NCBI RefSeq assembly: GCF_902459505.1 | Contig: NC_047095.1 | Location: 119,971,380-120,035,379 of the forward strand | Length of the DNA stretch: 64,000 nucleotides | Direction: 5' to 3' | Source of the DNA: Geotrypetes seraphini | Taxonomy: Eukaryota; Chordata; Amphibia; Gymnophiona; Dermophiidae | Shown: one piece after another, positions 10,407 to 22,594 of the stretch | Numbering within the stretch: position 1 is the first letter of the stretch | How the letters are laid out: each line of letters begins with the position of its first letter | Notes under the pieces: generated by a model | What the model saw: the letters and a program-made list of their open reading frames with translations, nothing else | Told to the model about the DNA's origin: nothing | Databases searched by the model: none | Position numbers and translations under genes: made by a program

Positions 10407-12078
10407 CACAGTTCTTCAACCGCCGGTCCGCGGACCAGTGCCGGTCCGCAGAAAATTTCTGCCGGTCCGCGCAGGGCCGGCGAGATCAAGTCGGCAGTTA
10501 AATTTCCGCCCGACTGCGATTCCTGCTGATTAATGTTCCTCCCAGCCTCAGGCAATCGAGATAGGCTGCCAACGTCGGGGCCTTCCCTCTGTGAGTCTCG
10601 CCTATTTAGAAACAGGAAGTGGAAACAAAATAGGCGGGACTCAGAGAGTGAAGGTCCCGATGTCGGCAGCGTGTCTTGATTGCCGCCCCTGCTGAGTTGC
10701 TGAAGAGGGCCGCGGGGAAGTTACGATTATACCGGAGAGAACTGCAGATTCAGGTGCAGGTGGATGGAGATGGTCAGCGTGTGCAAACAAGATCCTGGGG
10801 AGCCTTCACAGTGGCTGTCTCCCCTCCCACCAGCTCTCCAATTTGCCAGGGCAGTGATTTACCGGCAACTTCCTGCAGGCAAGTACCGAGAGCTGCTGGA
10901 AGGGGAGGAAGCCACTGTAGGAGGCTGGGAAGGTCTGGAAAAGGGAGAGCTGTTACTGGACTTGAAGGGAGTTAGAAGGAGAGATGCTGCTGGGAGGGGA
11001 GGAGGGAAAGGGATGGGAAGAGAGTTACTGTTGGATAGAGGGAGGAGGGAAGGGAGAAGAAGGAGAGATGCTGCTGGGAGGGGAGAAGGGAAAGGGATGG
11101 GAAGAGAGTTAATGTTGGATAGAGGGAGGAAGGAAGGGAGAAGAAGGAGAGATGCTGCTGGGAGGGAGGAGGGAAAGGGATGGGAAGAGAGTTAATGTTG
11201 GATAGAGGGAGGAGGGAAGGGAGAAGGAAAAGAAGGAAGGAGGGTAGGGAGAAAGAAAAAAAGGAAGGAAATAGCTGGCAGGGAGATTACAGGAGGGGAA
11301 GGGGGTCAGGGTGGAATGGAGAGATCAGATGAGAGAAAGGGGAGAGAGAGGAATGAGAAAGTAGAGAGACATTGATGCTGGAAAGGGGTCAGCAGAGAAA
11401 TAAGAGAGGGATAAAGATGCTAGATCTGGTGTAAGAGAGATAAAAATGAAGAAGGCAGTGAAGCTGGAATGAATGATGTAAAAAGGAGAGAGGAGGATGG
11501 ACAAGGAAGAGGGGCATAGAAAGAAGTCAGATACATATGGAAGGGGGAGAGGGCAGACATTGGATGGAACGGGCAGATGCTGGAAGGAAAAGAGTGAAAA
11601 GAAGATGAAAGCAAAAACCAGAGACAACAAAAGGTAGAAAAAAATAATTTTATTTCTATTTTGTCATTAGAATATATCCTGCTAGAGACATAACTGGGGA
11701 CTGCAGTATTCTGTTAGCATGATATTTCTATGTAGCATTCTATAATAACTTGGCTTGTTCAGTTTTCTTGATAGTAGAGGGGATATATGTGAAGGGGAGG
11801 GGAGACAGGGGTTTTGTTGGTCTGTGCTCTGTATATTTGTATTTATAAAATCACAATTGTTCAGAATATTGTTTCTTTTTATACTTTAATAAAATACGTT
11901 CAATATAAAATCATAATTGCGGCTTGTGCAGATGGGATCAGATGGTTTGTGGGGACCGAGCTCGCAGAGATGGGGCGTAAACGGGGTTTTTAAATTTTAG
12001 TCCTAGTAGTTTGCCGGTCCACAAAATAATTCTTTTATTTCTGCCGGTCCACGGGTGTAAAAAGGTTGAAGAACACTG
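10407..12078. mobile_element. Non-autonomous hAT element inserted in the L2 LINE
   Basis: The 8-bp target-site duplication GTTTAGAT is perfect (10399-10406 and 12079-12086). Terminal inverted repeats read CACAGTTCTTCAACC on the left and CAGTGTTCTTCAACC as the complement of the right end. Subterminal repeats of GCCGGTCCGC lie at the left, and of GCCGGTCCAC at the right. No transposase is visible. The interior is purine-rich (10940-11640), with about three copies of a unit near 85 bp containing 'gagatgctgctgggagg'. Confidence 0.88.
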
Positions 12079-12086
12079 GTTTAGAT

Positions 12087-12840
12087 GATCATGGTAGGAG
12101 AGGTTATTGTCGATAGTGATACCAAGTATTTTTAAAGATGATACAATCTCAATAGACATATTGTTAAGAGTAAAGGGTGCATGCAGATTGATTCCTTGTT
12201 TCCAAGTGAACAATATAGCCTTGGTTTTTTTCACATTAAGGGCTAACATGTGTGTTGTAAGCCATTGTTGGATTTTTTCTAGTTTTGAATTAATTTGTTG
12301 TATTTCTTCTTTGTTTTCAGGATCTATAGGATGGATAATTTGTAAGTCGTCAGCATAACTAAAAGTAGTAAAGCCTATAGATTGGCATAATGTTAGTAAG
12401 GGAGATAAGAAAATATTGAACAGTAATGGTGATAAGATGGATCCTTGTGGGATCCCATAATTAAGAGAGTATGGTTTGGAGTTGGAGTTATTAAAGGTCA
12501 CTGACGAAGAGCGGTTGGATAAGAATGATTTGAACCAGTCAAATATTTGATCACAGATTCCGATGGATTTCAATCTATTGAGAAGTAATTCGTGATCAAT
12601 AGTATCAAATGCAGCGGACAAATCTAAGGAGAAAAGAATGATGGATCTGTGATGGTCAAGATAGTAATGTATGTTATTAGTTAGTCCGATTAATGAATAT
12701 TCTGTTGAATGGTTTTTCCTAAACCCTGTTTGGTTTGGATGAAGAACATTAGTTGCTTCTATAAAATCTGAAAGTTGTTCAAATACTATTCGTTCCGTTA
12801 ATTTAGCAAAAAAGTGAAGAGAAGAGGACTCAAATTTAGT
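12087..12840 (-). mobile_element. L2-clade LINE reverse transcriptase, 5' part
   Basis: The reverse-transcriptase core is readable on the minus strand: TERIVFEQLSDFIE, NQTGFRKNHSTEYSLIGL, LDLSAAFDTIDHELL (block A), YGIPQGSILSPLLFNIF (block B) and FSYADDLQ (catalytic YADD). There is no stop from about 12836 to the insertion site. The 5' end is truncated. Confidence 0.88.
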
Positions 12841-12844
12841 CCAT

Positions 12845-13925
12845 TTTTTTCATAGTAAAAAGTAGCTTAAAGTGACTGCTGTAGTTTTCAGGTTTCATGC
12901 TTGCAACAGAGGTATTTACCAAGCTCTTCCTCATCTATCTGCCCTTTCCTCCTCCTCCTCCTCCCTCTAACCCTCTCTTCCAGTCTATCTAACCCCTTCA
13001 CTTATCTGCTATGGGCCCATCTAGCTTTGGACTAAGCTAGACTTGAACCTGTGACCTCCTATTTTGAGGCAAAGCCCTTTAGCCACTGAGCTACCAGTCA
13101 GGCAGGTCCTAGGTGTTTTTGATTTCTTCCCTTTATTACTTTCATGCTTTGATTTGGCTTTAAAATTCATACATCCAGTCCTGGGAGTCAAACCTGTGAG
13201 TCTTTGGTTTAAGGTAACAAAACTTTCCTCTAGTCCACCATTGGACTGATGAAGTTTGTTTTACTTTTTCTTCTTCCTTGATTTGGATTTAAAATTCAAA
13301 CGTCCAGTCCTGGGAGTCAAACCCAGGACTGTTTGGTACAAGGTAACAAAGCTTTCCTCTAGTCCACCACTGGACTCATGAGGTTTGTTTTACTTTTTCT
13401 CTTCCTTATACTTCTCCTTCCTTGATTTGGATTTAAAATTCAAACATCCAGTCCCAGAATCAAACCTTTGTACCGAAGAGTCCTGGGTTCAACTCCCAGG
13501 ACTGGATGTTTGAATTTTAAATCCAAATCAAGGAAGGAGAAGAGAAAAAGTGAACAAACTTTTAGCAGTCCAGTGGTGGACTAGAGGAAAGCTTTGTTAC
13601 CTTGCACCAAAGCATCCCAGGTTTGACTCCTGGGACTGGATGTTTGAATTTTAAATCCAAATCAAAGCATGAAAGGAATAAAGGGAAGAAACCGAAAACA
13701 CCTAGCACCTGCCTGACTGGTGGCTTAGTGGCTAAAGAGCTTTGCTGCAATATAGGAGGTCACAGGTTTGAATCTAGCTTAGTCCAAAGCTAGATTGAGA
13801 CCATAGCAGGTAAGTGGAGATGTTAGGTGGAGTATGGGGGATTAGAGAGAGAGAAGAAAGGGGCAGTTGTAAGCCTGAAACCTAATAACTGCAGGAAACA
13901 CTTTAAGCTACTTTTTACCATGAAA
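12845..13925. repeat. 1.1-kb imperfect inverted repeat of tRNA-like SINE units
   Basis: 'agtagcttaaagtg' near 12855 and 'cactttaagctact' near 13905 mark the outer ends. A tRNA-like module (A-box TGGTAGCTCAGTGG-like, B-box GGTTCAAGTC) lies on the minus strand near 13020-13110 and on the plus strand near 13710-13795. The middle repeats 'ctttcctctagtccacca' and 'aaattcaaacatccagtc' several times in both orientations. Confidence 0.7.
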
Positions 13926-14495
13926 AAGTGAGCTAAATTTGAGTAAAACTACCCTCTTCGCTTCACTTCACATGAAGCAGTATCAGCCCCTACTCCTTAG
14001 CTGAGACTAGAACCCTCAATCTCTTCCATTCACCTGTTATTACCCCTCTTTGCAAGAGCCAACAGCAGCTAGGGAATTATGCTACTTTTTACTATGAAAA
14101 ATGGACTAAATTTGAGTGAAACTACCCTCTTACCTTCACATGGAGCCATTTCAACCCTACTCCTTACCTGAGACTTGAACCCTCAGCTCCCTGTTACTAA
14201 CCCAGCACTCAACCCTTGAGCCACCCAGGTTTTCACAGCTAGCACTTTTCGGAACTTATATTTATCAATTTCTGTGTTCAAATTTGTAGTTAACACAAAA
14301 AAGACTCAAATCCTCAACCTCCTGTTGCTACCCTCTTCTCTTGGAGCAGTATCATCCCTATTCCTCAGCTGAGGCTTGAACCCTCAACCTCCAGTTACTA
14401 ACCCAGCACTCAACCCTTGAGCCAGCCAGGCTTTCACAGAAAGAGCTTTTCGGAACTTATATTTATCCATTTCTGGGTTCAAATCCTAGTAGTTG
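13926..14495 (-). mobile_element. tRNA-derived SINE copies (minus)
   Basis: Successive copies each contain 'cccagcactcaacccttgag' and 'gaaccctcaacctcc', the complement of the SINE head at 9258, with AAGAGCTTTTCGGAAC-type tails. At least two copies are present, the first abutting the palindrome at 12845-13925. Confidence 0.65.
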
Positions 14496-14540
14496 ACACA
14501 ATCATTCACATTCTATAAATTAATCATTTAATTTTAATGG

Positions 14541-15470
14541 TCCTTTCCCTCAGATATTTCTTGGCCAGAAACCCAGAGCTCTGCCTGTTAGTCTGCTTAG
14601 GTTCTATCTACCGGATTCTCCGTCAAAACTCACTCCAGCCCATCCAAACCATTCCAGCCATTGAAGTCCTCCCCAATCCATCCTCAACCATGCAAGTCTG
14701 CCCATTATTTTCTGATTAGAGATCCTCTGTGTTCATCCCATGCTTCTTTGAACTCTGTCACCAATTTCCTCTCCACCAACTCCCTCGGGAGCACATTCCA
14801 TGCATCAATTCCCTCCTCTGTAAATAATAATTTCCTAACATTACTCTTGAGTCTACCACCCCTCAACCTTAAATGATGCCCTCTGGTTTTACCATTTTCC
14901 TTTCTCTGGAAAAGATTTTGCTCTACATTAATACCTTTCAAGTAACATAGTAGATGACGGCAGATAAAGACCTGAATGGTCCATCCGGTCTGCCCAACCT
15001 GATTCAATCTAAAAATTTGTTGGGGGGGGGGGGTTCTTCTTAGCTATTTCTGGGCAAGAATCCAAAGCTCTGCCCGGAACTGTTCTTAGGTTCCAACTAC
15101 TGAAGTCCCCGCCAAAGCCCACTCCAGCCCATCCACCACCAAATGGCCACAAGCAGACACAGACTGTGCAAATCTGCCCAGTACTGGCCTTAGTTCTTTA
15201 ATATTTACTATTATTTTCTGATTCTAGATAAACTCCGTCACCATTTTCCTCTCCACCACCTCTCTTGGGAGCGCATTCCAGGCATCCACCACCCTCTCCG
15301 TAAAGTAGAATTTCCTCACATTGCTCTTGAATCTACCACCCCTTAACCTCAAATCATGTCTTCTGGTTGTACCATTTTCCTTTCTCTGGAAAAGATTTTG
15401 TTCTACGTTAATACCTTTTAAGTATTTAAATGTCTGAATCATATCTTCCCTGTTCCTCCTTTCCTCTAAG
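14541..15470 (-). mobile_element. Two abutting CR1 LINE 3' ends (minus)
   Basis: Copy 1 (about 14541-14940) and copy 2 (about 14941-15470) encode near-identical CR1 C-termini ([20 protein letters not shown], then HLRLRGGRLKSNVRK). Copy 2 has the intact 'catagtagatgacggcagat' 3' tail exactly at its border with copy 1, suggesting insertion of copy 2 within or beside copy 1. Confidence 0.8.
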
Positions 15471-15471
15471 G

Positions 15472-15545
15472 CGGGGGTCGGCAACCCGCGGCTCCAGAGC
15501 CGCATGCGGCTCTTTTCCACCTTTGCCGCGGCTCCGGTAGTGTGT
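15472..15545. mobile_element. hAT-type terminal fragment
   Basis: 'gggggtcggcaacccgcggc' resembles hAT MITE termini of the CAGGGGTCGGCAA type. I could not find the other end. Confidence 0.4.
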
Positions 15546-17600
15546 CACGCAGGCATGCAGCTTACAAGTCCGGCGTCGCGGCGGGAAATAGCCATGCTGA
15601 GCAGTGAGCTCAGCACGTTCACAGATGAAAGCCTTGCTTGCTGATTGGTCCGGCGGCCGCCAATCAGGCAACAATCAGTCCAATCATGATTAAGTTTGTC
15701 AAACGAAGTTTGTGTCAGCTTCTGTTCAATTAAGAATTCAGTGAAACATAACTTGGCCGGGATGTCTAAATTAAACTTCCAGTTTTAATACTCACAATGC
15801 CACTTCTCTTCATCTTGGAGAGATCTGTGCAGCAAACTTCCTCTGTTCTCTCTCTTTCCTCATCCCTCAATCAGCAGCAAGATAACTAGAAGGAACTTAC
15901 TGGAAGGATCACTTTACTTGGCATGTTAATCTGGGAGTCTGTACGAGTTGTGAGGTGTTACAATGCATGGGCTCTATACAGAAATACACAGAGCTCTGTG
16001 GTGGTGTTACAGAGTTATTAATACTGGCATGGTTATGCCAATAATCCATCATCCTACTTATATGCACATGTTTACAAGGTTTACTATTGCAGCTAAATAC
16101 ACTATACATTTTAGACTCATTCAGGTAACAATTTAGAAGTCAGAGTCTATAACTGCAGACCAGTTCATGTGAAAATAAAAGTTTTTAATGCTTTTCTGAA
16201 GTTTGATAATTTATAAAGAGTTACCCAGCACATACAGTGCCATGACAAGAAATACAGAAATCAAGGAGAGCCCGGGGAAGCCCAGTTCAGCGATACGTAA
16301 CCACCAACTCCTATGATGGGAGGATGTTGGGGTTTTTTTTTAAAAGAGCAGGTTAGAGAAGCATCTATCTGGGAGATTTTACATATAGGGATCCTGCACG
16401 GAGGCAAGGGAGTGCAGTAGATGAATCCCTGAGGTCTCTCCCAGCCCCATCTTTCTCCAATTCTAGAATAATAATTTTGGAACCGTAACCCTCAGAATTT
16501 TGTAATTCTGGACATGTTATGTCAGGCATCAGTGATATACATCTTGGTTTAATGGGTTTGATATTATTGTTATTACGCCAGTTCATTCATCTGCTACTCT
16601 TGGGGAGGGCAGTGGATAGGAAATGATGCACTTATACTCCCCTTTTCCACCCCATATATTCAGTGACATGCTTCTTCTCAGGAGGCACCAGCCCAAGGTC
16701 CTGTGCCTGGATAAGCTCCCTGCTTAATAATTACCATTGCAAACAGAAACAGGTCAGTTGTAGCGGAAAATACACCGCAAACTCAGCGGGACAGGCTTGG
16801 CTCAGCAGAGTTCCCAATACCGATTCATCTTTTATTTTTGAAATCCATTTATTCTAGGAAATACCCTCTAAAAATACGTAAAAGCAAGATGTTCTTCAGA
16901 GGAACTGTACTCTTCTCCAAACTCCAGGAGTGTCAGGTGCACAATCCCATCCCTTCTGCATAGGCTCCCATCGCCCTGAAGACCTGGTGCCATGGCTGTC
17001 CAGCCCAGGGAAGCTTTTAGCCTCATTAGCTAAGAGACATTGATGTCCTGTATGACCCATTTCAAATGCAGTGGAAACACTGGAATATTTGAAGTCTCCA
17101 TCCCTCTATGGAATAGTTAACAAATGGATCCAGTCCACCTTTTATCCCCACTGAATGCCAGGCTGATTGTCTCAAGAAATGCAGTGAACAATTAGAACAA
17201 GTCTCTGCACGCAATAGGGTAAAATTCAGGACTGGATCAGATTGGTCGACCTGGGATGGAGTAGCAAATCCAAGGTCATATTTGAGACTCGCTAGACCAG
17301 CCCTCAGGATGGCTACTGAAACAGCCTGTGCTATGCAGAAGCTGTGGAGTTTTCCCTAAAGGTTAGTAAGCAAACAAACCCAGGGCTACCAAGTTGCTCA
17401 GTTCCAGGCTACCCACTGAACTTTGTGCTGAAAATCAAAGACATCAAGGATAAGGCTGTCAGAAACCCAGAACTGACCTATAATCTCCCTTCTAAATCTT
17501 GCTTTTCTTAGGGAATGCAATGGGGAACTCAGAAGTCCAAGTCCTTGCATGCAAGGACGTAAACCCAGCACTGGATCCAGTTGGAAGCCTTATTTCGCTG
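15546..17600. other. No gene recognised
   Basis: I see no exon with splice signals and no repeat I can name in most of this stretch. It may contain decayed retroelements. Confidence 0.4.
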
Positions 17601-17609
17601 ATTGTCCAG

Positions 17610-18060
17610 CTCTTTTTAGTGTAAATCGCTTAGAACTTTTGGTTATGGCGGTATAAGAGAATAAAGTTATTATTATTATAATTATATTTAAAAGTAGAGG
17701 AGCTTCAGCTGCACAGCCAGTTTGAGGAGGGCAGAGCAGGCAGTCGCTCTGCACAGATGGGAACGACTCCATTACTAACAGATTTAAGCAATTCGATCTG
17801 CATTCTGAGGAATGACCACAGGAGGACAGCACTGAGCTATTAAATATAGTCATCTCATAGACAATGGCGCCCTCATGTGGCGCTTTCAAGAATAGCACCC
17901 ATAAATCTAAGATTTGAAATTCAGCATAAATTTTCTTTATATGCATTTTTTAATAAATATATTTATTTGGTTGCTTAACTTAGCCCATCCTCCCAAAAGA
18001 GCCCAGAATGGATTACAAATCAGCATACGTAGTATAATTAAATAATTGCATAGCACACAC
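17610..18060. repeat. LINE/SINE 3' tails
   Basis: 'cgcttagaacttttggttat' followed by 'aataaagttattattatt' (17620-17695) is an L2-type 3' tail that also occurs at 33455-33500. An AT-rich tail with 'tagcccatcctccc' lies at 17945-18060. Confidence 0.4.
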
Positions 18061-18074
18061 ACTCTTGCAAAGAA

Positions 18075-18300
18075 TGTTACTAACCCAGCACTCAACCCTT
18101 GAGCCAGGCAGGATTTCACGTGGAAAGCTTTTTGGAACTTGTATTTCTCCATTTCTGAGCTCAAATGCTAGTAGTTGACACAAAAAAGATTTGAACCTCC
18201 TGTTACTACCCTTTTCTTTTGACCAGTACCAGCCCCTACTCCTTAGCTAAGGCTTGAACCTTCAGCCTCCTTTTACTAACCCAGCACTCAATTTTCAAGT
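18075..18300 (-). mobile_element. tRNA-derived SINE (minus)
   Basis: Same family as at 14030-14490: 'cccagcactcaacccttgag' near 18080, then 'ggaacttgtatttctcc' and a start of a second copy near 18280. Confidence 0.6.
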
Positions 18301-18429
18301 TTATTTAAAAACTTTATAAACTGCCCAATTGGCCTTCTAAGCGGTGAACATTCGGTGTGTCCCAGTATGGCAACTCTTATGTTCATAAAAACATTATATT
18401 AGAATACAAGAGCCCATAAGTTGCTCTCT

Positions 18430-19312
18430 TGTATTTACATTACATTACATTAGTGATTTCTATTCCACCATTACCTTGCGGTTCAAGGCGGATTACATCC
18501 AAACTAAAACAAGAATTACATTTCAACTTGAAGTAATAGATTAAACGACGAGATAAAATTTTAAGGGAGAATTATGGATTTTAGATAATATTTGGTAACT
18601 AGAAAAATTAGAGAGTACTAAGGGTTTATAGAGTGTTGGATGTTGGGTTAGGTTTAACGTGTTTTTTGAAGAGTCTGGTTTTAATTTCTTTCTTGAAGGT
18701 TTTGTAATCTGTGGATGAAGATAACAGAGTGGTGAGTTGTTTGTCCAACTTAGCTGCTTTGGAGGCTATTAAGTTGTCATAGAGTCTTTTTCGTTTGACA
18801 TTTTTGGATGGTGGGTAATAGAATAGTGAATGGGTTCTTCTGTGTCTGATTGAGGAAGAATGATTTAGTCTGTTATTCCAGTAAATTGGGCTCCGTTGAT
18901 AGCCTTGTGACTTTTTCTATAAAATAGTAAAAAGCTTTCTGTAATCAGAGTTTCAGTAGACTCTAACTCTTCTTTAATCTTGTGAGGTGATCCCTACCAC
19001 AAACGCTTGATATGTTCTAGTGTCTGGTGTTTTCTGGTAGTTAACCCCTCGAATCATACCTACCAATATATATTCAGATCCTAAATAAGCGACCACCTTC
19101 TTTATCCACTAAACTTCTTCCTTCAATGTTAGATAATTTTCTTATGTTACCTGAATATATAGTTATTCTCCAATGTAATCTGTAATTTACTTGAATCTTT
19201 GCTAGGTAATTCTCTTGGAAATGTCCAGATCTCTTCTAATTTGTAATCCGCTTAGAACCGCAAGGCACAGGCGGAATAGAAATCACTTATGTAATGTAAT
19301 GTTCCCTCCCCC
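18430..19312. mobile_element. Inverted pair of L2-type LINE 3' ends
   Basis: The left part (18430-18900, minus) begins 'ttacattacattagtgattt' and 'cttgcggttcaaggcggatt'. The right part (about 19130-19312, plus) ends 'ccgcttagaaccgcaaggc' and 'aagtaatgt'-type tail sequence. The two copies converge head-to-head. Confidence 0.5.
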
Positions 19313-19680
19313 CCCCCCCCCCATGTTACAAAGGTAACTGGTATCTCATGCCTGATTTCTGTTCAATGTATTAAGATGAATAGGCTCATAGAGCCCCTGT
19401 TCAGTGCCAGCTTTTCATGGGACAGTAAAAGGAATCACAACCTAGAGAGGTTCCCATTTCCTCCAGGACTGATTCCTAGATGAGATCTGAGATTGCTGTA
19501 GCATTGACTATGCTGGAGATTTAGACACAGCTCTGAGCAGATGGGAGATTTCATTTGCAGACAGGCACTGGGAGTCCTGGAGAGAAGGACCATATCACCC
19601 TCCTGTGACTCACAAGACAGAAGGAAGGAGACAGGACAATGTAAGGGGATGAGGTGCCCCTGTGACCTCACGCAGACTAC

Positions 19681-20290
19681 TGCAATCTACTCCTAACTGG
19701 TATCCCTCAGTTTCACCTCTCTCCCTTGCAATCTGCGTGACTCATCTTCTACCAACCTCGCTACGCTCATGTCACTCCTCTCCTTAAGTCACTTCACTGG
19801 CCCCCTATCTGCCTTCACATACAGTTCAAGATCTTATTGCTGACCTACAAGTGTGTTCATTCTGCTGTCCCTCAATATCTCTCCTCACTTGTCTCTCCTT
19901 ATACACCTCCCAGAGAACTTTGTCCCTCAAATAAGTCACTCTTAGCGTAACCCTTCTCCTCCACATCCAATTCCAGACTTCGTTCCTTTCATCTAGCTGC
20001 CCCCCTATGCCTGGAATAAATTACCTGAGTTTGTCCGTCAAGCCCCTTCCCTTGTTTAAAAGCAGACTGAAAACCCACCTTTTTCATATAACTTTTAATC
20101 CTTAACCCCACTCCTCTGCCCTCCAACTGTTCCCCTTAACTGTATCCATGACATCCTGTTTGTCTGTCTTGCCTATTTAGATTGTAAGCTCTTAGGAGCA
20201 GGGACTGTTTTCTTACTCTTTGGGATTCTGTGCAGGGCTGCATGCGTCTGGTAGTGCTATAGAAAAAATTAACTGTAGTAGTATTAGTAG
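19681..20290 (+). mobile_element. L2 LINE 3' end
   Basis: The plus strand encodes a decayed L2 C-terminus (YCNLLLTGIPQFHLSPLQSA, HVTPLLKSLHWPPICL, IQFKILLLTYKCVHSAVPQY, then LKADLKPTFF). It is followed by the L2-like tail 'ggagcagggactgttttctt' and TAGTA repeats. It contains stops, so it is inactive. Confidence 0.7.
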
Positions 20291-20439
20291 TGTGCCTTCT
20301 TTTTTCCTAAAACTTAAAGACACTTCCAACTCTTTACAGCAACATTTTGGCTCCTAAGCAATAATCCCTTTCAGGACCCTTAACCCCTTCCTTGCTTCCT
20401 CATAGCTCCCATCCTCTGTCCCCATCACCCGGTTTCTCC

Positions 20440-20545
20440 TAGGACAAGTAAGATGAGTCAGCCACATATGAGTGATGTCCCAACAGCACTTATCCTGCTG
20501 TCCACGGAGAACCTACGTTACAGGTAAGTAACTACACTTTCTCTT
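20440..20545 (+). repeat. Single copy of the CTAGGACAAG hairpin repeat
   Basis: A diverged single copy of the 100-bp unit arrayed at 34528-35020: 'cctaggacaagtaagatgag' through 'acgttacaggtaagtaacta'. Confidence 0.7.
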
Positions 20546-20871
20546 CTCCTTACAGCTCCTTTCTGCCAACTCCTGTCTTCCTTTTCCCAGGCAGTAACAC
20601 CTTCCTATTCTTCCTCCACTCTCAGCGCATGTCCTGATCAATTTACAGTTTTAGCATTCGCTAGACCCCTTTATCAAAATAAGGGCCAAAGCTGTTTACA
20701 ATAAATAAATAGCAAAGATAAGAAAAATAATTCCATAACTATAGGAAAACATTCAGCTATACCTTCAAGGGGACTCTGGCTGGCATAAATAGAGAAGTCA
20801 CCCAGCCTTTCTCTCCCTTCTGTTTTTTGCAGCATTCTCACTCCCAGGCAGTGATCCCTTCCTGGTTACTG

Positions 20872-21085
20872 CGGATGGGCAGACTGGATGGGCCATTTGG
20901 CCTTTATCTGCCGGCATGTTTCTATGTTCCATCAAGCCTGCAGCGCTCAGTTAATTCATTAGATAGATTGTGAGCCGACCGGGACAGACAGGGAAAAATG
21001 CCTGAGTATCTGAATGAATTAATGTAAACCATTTTGAGCTCCCTGGTGAAAATGGTATAGAAAATTGAATAAATAAATGTCACGT
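20872..21085 (+). mobile_element. CR1 tail followed by CORE-SINE-type tail
   Basis: 20872-20930 is a short CR1 3' tail ('gggcagactggatgggccat'). 20955-21085 ('gattgtgagccgaccgggac', 'gtatagaaaattgaataaat') matches the 3' half of the SINE at 38432-38645. Confidence 0.55.
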
Positions 21086-21244
21086 ATACAATGGTTATTT
21101 TATATTGTAATAATTGACTGTATCTAATAACTTTATCATATGCCACTTTCTGTTTTGCTGTATATTGACCATGGGTTGATTTGCCTTGTTCTGTGAAGTA
21201 TACTATGGTAAACATTGCTGCAGTTATCATGGTAGCACCTTCTC

Positions 21245-21730
21245 TCTAGAAACATAGAGTATGACGGCAGAAAAGGGCCCACTCAAGAACCCTCCCTCCC
21301 TCCCTCCTTTGGGAATTCATCTTTTAAGCATTCCTCTGGAGCGACCCCACCTGTCTGTCCCATCGTCCCTTGAAGTCGAGCGTGGTTCTGGCCTCGACTA
21401 CCTGACGTGGAAGACCTTTCCACCGATCAATTACCCTTTCGGTGAAGAAATACTTCCTGGTGTCCCCATGAAATCTTCCCCCCCCTGAGTTTTAGCGGAT
21501 GCCCTCTTGTCGCCGTGGGACCCGTAAGACAAAAGATTTCTTCCTCCACATCAATACAGCCCGTGATGTATTTGAATGTTTCTATCATGTCCCCCCTTTC
21601 CCTGCGCTCTTCGAGAGAATATAAGCGCAGCCTGCTCAAACGTTCTTCATATGGGAGATTTTTTAGTCCTGAGACCATCCTAGTGGCCATTCTAGACACC
21701 ACAGTCTCTCTCAACAATGGCTGCATACAA
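21245..21730 (-). mobile_element. CR1 LINE 3' end (minus)
   Basis: The minus strand encodes FKYITGCIDVEEEIFCLTGP, TATRGHPLKLRGGKI and [20 protein letters not shown]. The 3' tail with 'catagagtatgacggcagaa' is at 21251. Confidence 0.8.
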
Positions 21731-22256
21731 TCCAACCTCTATATACAGGAAACTGACTGACCCAAAAGACAAACACCTCAAAAGCCTGCTTAAATCCTTC
21801 AAACAAAAAAGAACACAACCCCAAAATAATCTCCAAACAGATTGCTTCTTCCTTCAAAAACACCCAGGAAAAACCTAGCACAGGACAAAGAAGAAAAAAA
21901 AAAAAGCCACCGAGAGAACGTCCCTTAGAGTGACATACAACCCAGAGCTGGAAAAGCTGAGATGACTCATTAAAAAACCCCAGAGCCACTGCTCCAGCAG
22001 GATGAATTAACGAGGGGACCGATTCTTACTCGTCGTTATAGCAAAACAGCGGCGGACCCATACTGGATGTGCAGCACGGAAAAACAGCTCCCAAATGCTC
22101 AATGCTAATGGAATGCAAATTATACGCGCGCTGGGAGATTGAAGAAAGTGGCCGGTGCATGACGCACAAGAGTTTCACAGTAAAGTGTAGTTCATGTGTG
22201 CATAGCTAGACAAACTCAGAAGTGAAGAATATATATCAGTGTTGTTCTGCCCCCTT

Positions 22257-22314
22257 TAAATATAAGCCTTTCAAAAAAATAAATAAATTTCAGCTGAAAG
22301 GCTTATATTTAAGT
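22257..22314. repeat. Short palindrome
   Basis: 'ttaaatataagcctttca' and its inverted copy 'tgaaaggcttatatttaa' surround an AT-rich loop. It is probably a small fold-back remnant. Confidence 0.6.
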
Positions 22315-22594
22315 GCAGAAAGCAGGCGCCGATGTGTGCTTTAACTTTTGGACTTGCTCGGATTCACACACATTTAAAGAAGGATGCTGTATCAGAGAGA
22401 CAGGCCAAACGCTTAATTAAGACCAGGCTCAATTTACATTAAAAACTACAGTGACGCCTCTGTAGGACAGTATTTTGCAAGAGCACTGCATGAACAACTT
22501 TATGGTGAGAATAGTAAAAAGAAACTTCAAAACCATCCAGGAACATAAAATCTTTCTTTACCCAACATATAGTTAAATTCATTATTGGAGAATG

